A program made the position numbers and the translations under genes. The notes under the pieces are model-generated. The model saw nothing but the letters and a program-made list of their open reading frames with translations, ran no database searches and was not told the origin of the DNA. DNA of 9,458 nt from DASQDT01 sp036380435 (GTDB lineage: Bacteria; Acidobacteriota; Blastocatellia; Pyrinomonadales; Pyrinomonadaceae): NCBI GenBank assembly GCA_036380435.1, contig DASVES010000170.1:1-9458 (forward strand). Direction: 5' to 3'. This document shows, in pieces, positions 1-4,826 of the stretch. Each line of letters begins with the position of its first letter. The first letter of the stretch is position 1.

Positions 1-55
1 GGTAGCGAGCGGGTTGCGTCTTGCGTAACCACACCCGCTCGCTACCGCTCGCGGT
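1..55. repeat. Inverted repeat at the window edge, probably the end of a dispersed palindromic element
   Basis: Bases 1-14 (GGTAGCGAGCGGGT) are the exact reverse complement of bases 33-46, separated by an 18-nt loop. A second short palindrome (ACCGC, two bases, GCGGT) follows at 44-55. Because the left arm begins at base 1, the element may continue outside the window. The sequence could form a strong hairpin. It lies about 70 nt past the stop of the leftward pseudouridine synthase gene, so it might help end that transcript, but no run of T follows it in that direction. The pattern resembles dispersed palindromic repeats of high-GC environmental bacteria; that is recollection, not a database result. 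Confidence 0.5.
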
Positions 56-125
56 ACTGTGTATCCTTGCCCTTACGCCTCTCTGCGGTGAACGCGGCTC
101 GCCGGACACTCAAGCGAAAAGTGCT
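56..125. other. Short non-coding stretch downstream of the pseudouridine synthase gene
   Basis: No plausible gene is seen here. A degenerate segment around 66-95 (cctcTCTGCGGTGAA-like) resembles a common intergenic repeat with the phrase 'tttgcggtgaa'. The resemblance is from memory and weak. The stretch may be the tail of the repeat at the window edge. Confidence 0.25.
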
Positions 126-1010
126 CTAAAGTTCTCTACCACTTTCAAAATAGCGCTCCCGCCCCGTCAACGGGTCGAGAAAGTAAATCGACTTCGCCAA
201 CAGTTTGAGGGGATTGGAAAAATCATCGTCCTCCGCGTCACACATCTCGGGGTAGAGTTTGTCGTTGACAATCGGAATCCCCAGCGCCGAGAGGTGCAGG
301 CGGAGCTGGTGCTTCCTGCCGGTGACGGGACGCAGTTGATATAGACCCACGCCGTTCAATCTCCTGAGCACGTCGATGTGAGTCTCGGAATTCGGCTCCC
401 CCTCAACCTCACGCATCCGAAAAAAAGGCTCGCCCGCCACCACCCGGCTCCGCCGTGTCAGCGGAAGACTCAGGCCCGGACGGATGCGCGCCAGCGCCTC
501 GTACATTTTCTTAACCTTCCGCTCGCGAAAGAGCGACACGTAAGCGCCTCTGGTCGCCGGGTTGAGAGAGAACATGACGACCCCGGCCGTTTCTCTGTCG
601 AGACGATGAACGGGGACGAGCCATTCGAGTTTCCACTTTTTCTTCAGGCGGACGAGAAGCGTCTCATGGAGAAATCGCCCGGCGGGAACGACGGGCAGGA
701 AGTGTGGCTTGTCCGCCAAGAGGATGTGTTCGTCCCTGTGAAGAACGTGCTCGTCGAAGGGAACGATTGTTTCCGACTCGACCTCGCGGTAGTAAAAAAT
801 GCAGGCCCCGACGCGGTAAGGGCTTCCCCGATCAAGGCGAAGCCCGGTTTCATCCACCACCTGCCCCTTCCGCATCCGAGCGAGCCAGGTCGCCACTTCC
901 ACACCGGGGTATCGCTCCTTCAGAAAATCCAGAACGGTTTTCCACGGCCCCGCCGGAAGCCACTGGCAACTCGGGCCGACCCCATCGACTACCGGAAGCG
1001 GCGTCTTCAA
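126..1010 (-). CDS. RluA-family RNA pseudouridine synthase
   Basis: This enzyme should isomerise specific uridines in rRNA or tRNA to pseudouridine in the cytoplasm. Residue numbers are for the 294-residue form. The catalytic motif HRLDRETAG is at about 135-143, with Asp138 as the expected nucleophile. LADKPHFLPVVPAG at about 98-111 is the usual preceding motif. GRKHQLRLHLSALGIPIVND at about 231-250 is the conserved C-terminal RNA-binding and core segment. An N-terminal stretch (about 20-75) resembles an S4-like region. The frame is open back to an ATG at 1085, but that would overlap the porin gene by 65 nt and add an arginine-rich leader. I prefer TTG at 1010: it has GAGG at 1016-1019, five bases upstream, it begins 10 nt after the porin stop, and the following LKTPLPVVDGVGPS matches where family members normally begin. 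The spacing suggests co-transcription with the porin. The substrate (which RNA, which position) cannot be read from the sequence. Confidence 0.88.
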   Translation of the reverse strand: MKTPLPVVDGVGPSCQWLPAGPWKTVLDFLKERYPGVEVATWLARMRKGQVVDETGLRLDRGSPYRVGACIFYYREVESETIVPFDEHVLHRDEHILLADKPHFLPVVPAGRFLHETLLVRLKKKWKLEWLVPVHRLDRETAGVVMFSLNPATRGAYVSLFRERKVKKMYEALARIRPGLSLPLTRRSRVVAGEPFFRMREVEGEPNSETHIDVLRRLNGVGLYQLRPVTGRKHQLRLHLSALGIPIVNDKLYPEMCDAEDDDFSNPLKLLAKSIYFLDPLTGRERYFESGREL

Positions 1011-1020
1011 AGCAACCTCA

Positions 1021-2610
1021 TCAATCCTGCCTGTTCGTCGGCGATTGAAAGCCGTAGAGGCTCCCCGTGAAGACGGCGGGAGCATCCGTCACCGCGCCGC
1101 GCCGTCTCTCTCGTGTCCGGTGCGGCGGGGGCGCGGGACGAGCGATAACTCTCAGGGCCGCGTCATCTTGATTCTGAGGAACGGGCGGTGGGGCGGGATT
1201 CTCAATTCGAGCGACTGAGGCAGTTGCTCTGGAAGTGGTCGTCGCGGGCGGCGCTGCGGGCGGTGACTGCTCCGGCTCCGGCGGCTTGCGCTCGGCTGAG
1301 TCGAACGACCAGATGAGACCGCTCGCCAGCGTCGCTCGCGTCCGCTTGAGAATTGACGGGGCCGCGGTCTCGAAGACGTGCTTGTCCGACCAGTCTCTCC
1401 GGTATTCGAGTCGCGCCGTCAGGCCGTGGCCGACCCTGTACTCGCCCGTGAGGGTCGCCTCCCGAAGACGCTGCGCGGCGCCGGTCGTGAAGCCGTCATA
1501 GTCTGCGTACCACTCGACGCGGGGGCTGATGGCGAAGCGCCCGGCCGGCGCGTAACGCAGGGCGGCGGCCACGCCCTGCCAGCGCACACGCGAGCCGTCG
1601 GCCAGCCTATCGAAGCCGTAGTCGTAGTTGCCGAGGAAGGCGAGGCGGTCGTTGAAGTCGTAAGTGATTATCGTGTCGAAGAAGTGGCGTTTGTGGCGGC
1701 GGTCGCCGGGCTGCTCGGCCCCGAAGATGTAGTTCTGCGTCAGGGAGAACTTGTTTGTCGGGTTGAGTGTGAGGGCGAGTGCGACGGTCTTGCCGCCGTT
1801 GTTGTCTTCGACGTTATTCCAACCGTTGACGACGGCGCCCATAACGGTGACCTTCGGGCCGAACGAGTATGTGGCGCGCAGTCCCATGTGGTAGGTGGGC
1901 GAGGCGAACGAGTAGAGCAGGCCGCGTGAATAATTCCAGTTCTCCAGAACCTGATCGGATTCGGCGCCGCTCCACGAGATGAGCTTTCCGAAGTCGAGCT
2001 GGAGACCGGAACCGACGGGCGCGAGATAGCTGCCGTAGGCTTGATGGATGTGTTTATAGACTTCGATCCCGCCCGGCTCCGCCGACGCGAGGTAGTCCGC
2101 CGCCGGCCCGAAGAGGAGGTCGAGTCGATAGCCCACACGCGAGGCCGCGTCCGGCGTCTTCTCGAAGGCCAGCCCGACGGCGGCGAGCGAGAACTGATTG
2201 TGGCGAGTGTCGAAAGCCCGCAGCGAGTTGAGCGCGTCATGCGGCCGGTTAAAGTTGTAGGCGTAATAGGTGTCGATGTAGCCGTTGACCGTGGTCGATT
2301 TGAAAAACCGGAGCAGTTCGTTCTCTTGAGGCTGTTCCTGACGCGGCCCTCCGCTTGAGGCAGCCGGCTCGTCCTCCGGCTCGCGCGCTCTTTGCACCGA
2401 CGTTGCGCCCGCATCTAACGCTCCCGCGTCACGCCCCGGCTTCAGCAAGGCTTCGGCCCTTTGCAAACGCTCTTCGAGTTCGCGGACGCGCCGGCGCAAC
2501 TCGACATTCTCCACCTCCGCCGCGCTTGCGGCCGGCTGCTGAGCCTGCGCACATAACGGCGAGACGCACAGCAGCGCGCTCAGGCAGAAGGCGACAGTCC
2601 GTTTCAACAA
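1021..2610 (-). CDS. Outer-membrane beta-barrel porin, BBP2/OmpL-like, with coiled coil and proline-rich tail
   Basis: A predicted outer-membrane channel, numbered from TTG at 2610 (529 residues). Residues 1-23 form a signal peptide (MLKR, a hydrophobic core, cleavage after AQA). Residues about 32-56 are heptad-rich (VENVELRRRVRELEERLQRA), suggesting a short periplasmic coiled coil, then a low-complexity linker. The barrel begins at about 106 (VNGYIDTYYAYNFNRP) and ends at about 436 (LASGLIWSF). Between them are alternating aromatic strands and a VVNGWNNVEDNNGGKT segment typical of the BBP2 porin family. After the terminal-looking phenylalanine comes an unusual tail of about 93 residues, rich in proline, alanine and arginine. 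No in-frame ATG lies close to the signal peptide. The open frame does run back to ATG at 2841 and to another ATG at 2680, both involving the upstream repeat, but these would bury the signal peptide. Tandem TTG codons at 2610 and 2607 are therefore the likely start, without a strong ribosome site. Substrate unknown. Confidence 0.82.
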   Translation of the reverse strand: MLKRTVAFCLSALLCVSPLCAQAQQPAASAAEVENVELRRRVRELEERLQRAEALLKPGRDAGALDAGATSVQRAREPEDEPAASSGGPRQEQPQENELLRFFKSTTVNGYIDTYYAYNFNRPHDALNSLRAFDTRHNQFSLAAVGLAFEKTPDAASRVGYRLDLLFGPAADYLASAEPGGIEVYKHIHQAYGSYLAPVGSGLQLDFGKLISWSGAESDQVLENWNYSRGLLYSFASPTYHMGLRATYSFGPKVTVMGAVVNGWNNVEDNNGGKTVALALTLNPTNKFSLTQNYIFGAEQPGDRRHKRHFFDTIITYDFNDRLAFLGNYDYGFDRLADGSRVRWQGVAAALRYAPAGRFAISPRVEWYADYDGFTTGAAQRLREATLTGEYRVGHGLTARLEYRRDWSDKHVFETAAPSILKRTRATLASGLIWSFDSAERKPPEPEQSPPAAPPATTTSRATASVARIENPAPPPVPQNQDDAALRVIARPAPPPHRTRERRRGAVTDAPAVFTGSLYGFQSPTNRQD

Positions 2611-2628
2611 CTCAACGCGGGTGATGAA

Positions 2629-2815
2629 TGTAGGGGCAGGCAAGTCCGCGGCCCGTCTTGTCGGAGGAATAATTAACATGGATGGACAGGATGTGAAGGA
2701 TGAAGAAAGGGCTGATTTCAGATTTGAGATTTCCAATCTTCTGATCCTGCTCATCTTGTCCATCCATGTTAATTGCTTCCGCGACTCGCGGGCAGGGATA
2801 AGCCCTGCCCCTACA
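2629..2815. repeat. MITE-like palindromic repeat with nested inverted repeats, upstream of the porin
   Basis: The outer arms TGTAGGGGCAGG (2629-2640) and CCTGCCCCTACA (2804-2815) are perfect 12-bp inverted repeats. Inside, AATTAACATGGATGGACA (2671-2688) pairs perfectly over 18 bp with 2757-2774, and pairing continues imperfectly to about 2706 and 2737. The whole could fold into one long cruciform or RNA hairpin. No clear target-site duplication is visible on either side, and there is no transposase. Small open frames run through it on both strands, as expected of a repeat rather than genes. The ATCCTGTCCATCCATGTTAAT core is familiar to me as a dispersed intergenic repeat in environmental bacteria; this is recollection. 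It ends 18 nt before the proposed porin start, so it must lie in the porin leader or promoter region. Confidence 0.72.
2790..2810. repeat. Perfect hairpin nested in one end of the palindromic repeat
   Basis: GGGCAGGG (2790-2797) and CCCTGCCC (2803-2810) form an 8-bp stem around the loop ATAAG. The right arm overlaps the outer arm of the larger element, so the two folds are mutually exclusive. The left end of the element has no equivalent hairpin, so the element is asymmetric. No T run follows on either strand, so it is not a convincing intrinsic terminator. Confidence 0.55.
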
Positions 2816-2870
2816 GTTTTGCAACGGACACTAATGATCATTCTCCGCCTCCATCATGCCCGAACCCACT

Positions 2871-2883
2871 CGCCCGGCGGGCG
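2871..2883 (-). terminator. Weak hairpin just after the cyclase-like gene
   Basis: CGCCC (2871-2875) and GGGCG (2879-2883) form a 5-bp stem with a 3-nt loop, one base downstream of the stop codon of the leftward cyclase-like gene. There is no T-rich tract after it, so it may be only a pause or stability element, or chance in GC-rich DNA. Confidence 0.2.
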
Positions 2884-2884
2884 G

Positions 2885-4024
2885 CTAGAGTAGCAGCGTC
2901 TCGACGCGATGCGCGTGTACCATCTCTTCACACGGCGACCACGCGAAGACCGTGAAGCGTCCGTCCTGCGACGCGACGAGCGCGACCGAGTCATGCTGAT
3001 CCTGTACGAACTGCGCCGCCGACATGTGGCGCGTCCCGCCGACCTGTATGGGGGGGACGACCGAGGACACGCCGTCGATCACCGGCTCCGTCAAAACCAC
3101 CTGCTCGACCTGTGGGTAACCCTTGCGGCGCCCGATCTTCGCGCCGAACGCGAGTATCTCGTATTGATCGCTGATGACGGTCGCGCCGTCCACCGCCGTC
3201 AGGCCCGCGACGGCCTCGACCGCATCGATGAGCGCCTCTTGCCACAGTCGCTTGTTTCTCTCCGCCGGGTCTTGCCGGATGAGTTCGGCCAGCTCGGAGT
3301 AAGGGGGCGCCACGGAGTAGGGGACGGGCCAGACGATTGACTCTCGCCATGCTTCGGTGTCTTGCGGCACGACGAGCAGCGACCCGCCGCGCCCGTGCAA
3401 GCGCATGGAGGCGGCCAGTTGGACGAGCACGTTCAAGGAGTCCTCACCGGAGGCGGACGAGCCGAAGCCGAGCAGAGAAGTGACGAGTGCCGGGCAGTCC
3501 GGCAGGCTGGTGCCCGCCTCGTCCACTTCCTTGATCTGGTCGCCCTTGAGCACCACGACGTTGACGAACTTGCCTGACTCCTGACCGCGTCGGTACTTGA
3601 CCACGAGCAGCCCCGGCTCGATGACTTCCAGCACGAAGCAGAACCTCGGAATCGTGCGGGTGGTGCCCCACACGTGCAGCCCTTCGCCGTTAAGCCAGAC
3701 GCCGAGGTGAATGCCGGGACGCTCCACCGCCGGCGCAAGCCGCGCCAGAGCCGCCGGGGTGAGCGAAAGCGGTTGCTGGAACATGAGCGACTGTCCGGCG
3801 CGTCCGGGCGGAAGGAAGGCGAGAGATATTTTCGGCGAATAACCTTCCTCGCGCCGGAGGCTCGCCCAGAACGCGGCGTCGATGATCGCTTCGATGATCT
3901 CGGCGTCGGGTCGCTGCGACACCTCCTCGGGGCCGTACTGTCGCAACGCCGCGAGGTGGCGGGCGAAGTGCGCCTGCACCATGGCGGCGACCGCCCGCGC
4001 GGCCGGGTATGAAGGGCCTATCAT
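2885..4024 (-). CDS. Two-domain protein: DACNV-like sensor domain and DisA_N/diadenylate cyclase-like domain
   Basis: Probably a soluble nucleotide-signalling protein that senses a ligand and makes (or once made) c-di-AMP. It has no signal peptide or membrane segment. Numbered from ATG at 4024 (379 residues), residues 1 to about 225 form an N-terminal domain (IIDAAFWASLRREEGYSPKISLAFLPP near 45-72) that I associate with the DACNV sensor family, from memory. Residues about 255-379 resemble the DisA_N diadenylate cyclase fold: DGATVI at about 279-284, EILAFGAKI after it, then GGTRHMSAAQF at about 329-339 followed by a beta-strand segment (SVALVASQDGRFTVF). In characterised cyclases the two active-site motifs are DGA and RHR. 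Here DGA is intact, but RHR reads RHM, so activity is uncertain. ATG at 4024 has GAGG ten bases upstream and begins at the conserved region. A GTG at 4126 would add 34 residues unlike a domain and has no ribosome site. The gene may be followed in one transcript by the porin, 274 nt further on, though a repeat intervenes. Confidence 0.65.
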   Translation of the reverse strand: MIGPSYPAARAVAAMVQAHFARHLAALRQYGPEEVSQRPDAEIIEAIIDAAFWASLRREEGYSPKISLAFLPPGRAGQSLMFQQPLSLTPAALARLAPAVERPGIHLGVWLNGEGLHVWGTTRTIPRFCFVLEVIEPGLLVVKYRRGQESGKFVNVVVLKGDQIKEVDEAGTSLPDCPALVTSLLGFGSSASGEDSLNVLVQLAASMRLHGRGGSLLVVPQDTEAWRESIVWPVPYSVAPPYSELAELIRQDPAERNKRLWQEALIDAVEAVAGLTAVDGATVISDQYEILAFGAKIGRRKGYPQVEQVVLTEPVIDGVSSVVPPIQVGGTRHMSAAQFVQDQHDSVALVASQDGRFTVFAWSPCEEMVHAHRVETLLL

Positions 4025-4083
4025 AGATTGATGACCTCGAACATCTCCTTGATGAATTCTGTACTCGTTCCGTCTGTGACTTA

Positions 4084-4089
4084 AGTATA
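4084..4089 (-). promoter_or_regulatory. Possible -10 box for the cyclase-like gene
   Basis: On the minus strand this reads TATACT, one base off the TATAAT consensus, about 60 nt before the preferred ATG at 4024. The -35 region at 17 nt spacing (TCACCA) matches the consensus at only three of six positions, so this is a weak call. If used, the transcript would begin near 4077 and exclude the GTG at 4126, which supports the shorter protein. Confidence 0.3.
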
Positions 4090-4125
4090 ACTCCGATGTG
4101 CCTCTGTGGTGAGTCTGTCTTGCCA

Positions 4126-4149
4126 CCTGTACAACTGAATTGCTACAGG
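4126..4149. repeat. Hairpin in the divergent intergenic region
   Basis: CCTGTA (4126-4131) pairs with TACAGG (4144-4149). The stem continues CAA with TTG (4132-4134 and 4140-4142) past a single bulged C at 4143, leaving a 5-nt loop. This gives a 9-bp stem with one bulge between the cyclase-like gene and the membrane protein gene. It could be a regulator-binding dyad controlling one or both genes. It lies upstream of the possible -10 box at 4084-4089. Confidence 0.3.
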
Positions 4150-4277
4150 GAAGGTGCTTGACCTTTCATCTGACAATGAGGTGTAGAAGGGCTTGTGCGA
4201 AGGTCGGGGGCGGGTGTTATGCGGCGTGAACAGCGACCGTGAATTTGACGTAATGCGAGGAGGAGGGCTTCCACGTC

Positions 4278-4802
4278 ATGGTGTTTCTGTTAGCCGCCGT
4301 CCTGCTCCCGACCGCGTGGCAATACATTCTCATGGCCCGTCGGCGAGGGCTGCTCTACGTCGTCAAAAGCATCGCGGCGGGGGCGGCGCTCGGCCTGCTT
4401 GCGGGAGTCTTCATCGGCGTCGGGGCGCGCACGGGGATGAGCGCCATTACCGTCGCCAATGGCGACGCGCCGAGCCTCACGCTGTCCGGTTCATTTACCG
4501 TCGTCTACACGTTCGCAAGCTTTGGCATCGTGCTGGGCGTCGTGTACGACGGACTGTTCCGACGCCTGCTGAGACGGCGCGGTTTGGTCTACGGGGTTCT
4601 ATTGATGCTGTGCTCGTGGTATCCGCTCGCGCAGGCCGCCGGCCAACAACTCACGGGACGCCCGGCCCTCATCACACAAATCATGGTGTCCGGCGTTATC
4701 GTCGCGCTGATGTGGCTACCGTTCGGAGTAGCTCTGGAAGCACTCTTAAGCAGGTGGCACAATCGTCGCGCCGCGTCGGCGGCAGCAAGCGCCGCTGTCT
4801 GA
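4278..4802 (+). CDS. Small multi-pass inner-membrane protein of unknown function
   Basis: I do not recognise a family. The 174-residue protein has about five hydrophobic segments: residues 2-17, 30-50, 72-91, 103-121 and 131-151. Arginine clusters at 21-23, 95-101 and 159-164 fit the positive-inside rule. The tail is alanine- and serine-rich. The segment between the second and third helices (GARTGMSAITVANGDAPSLTLSG) is polar and probably exposed. The start is well determined: the frame has a stop at 4251-4253, and ATG at 4278 is the first start codon after it. A strong ribosome site (GAGGAGG at 4257-4263, GGAGGG at 4262-4267) sits about ten bases upstream. It is divergent from the cyclase-like gene, so the two could share control. 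Its stop lies 24 nt from the stop of the convergent permease gene. Confidence 0.68.
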   Translation: MVFLLAAVLLPTAWQYILMARRRGLLYVVKSIAAGAALGLLAGVFIGVGARTGMSAITVANGDAPSLTLSGSFTVVYTFASFGIVLGVVYDGLFRRLLRRRGLVYGVLLMLCSWYPLAQAAGQQLTGRPALITQIMVSGVIVALMWLPFGVALEALLSRWHNRRAASAAASAAV

Positions 4803-4826
4803 CCCACTCACTCGTCGGGGTTCAAC

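Noticed and set aside
378..1070. Long + strand open frame opposite the pseudouridine synthase
   Set aside because: It is antisense to a gene with clear catalytic motifs, its protein is low-complexity and rich in arginine and proline, and it resembles no family.
2612..2893. Small open frames on both strands through the palindromic repeat
   Set aside because: They translate the inverted repeat itself (MDGQD-type sequence on both strands) and have no support as genes.
4158..4190. TTGACC-based promoter for the membrane protein gene
   Set aside because: No hexamer at 16-18 nt spacing matches the -10 consensus at more than three positions.
4803..4826. Terminator between the convergent membrane protein and permease genes
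   Set aside because: Only 24 nt separate the stops and no stem with a T tract is visible; only a short ACTCACTCG direct repeat is seen.
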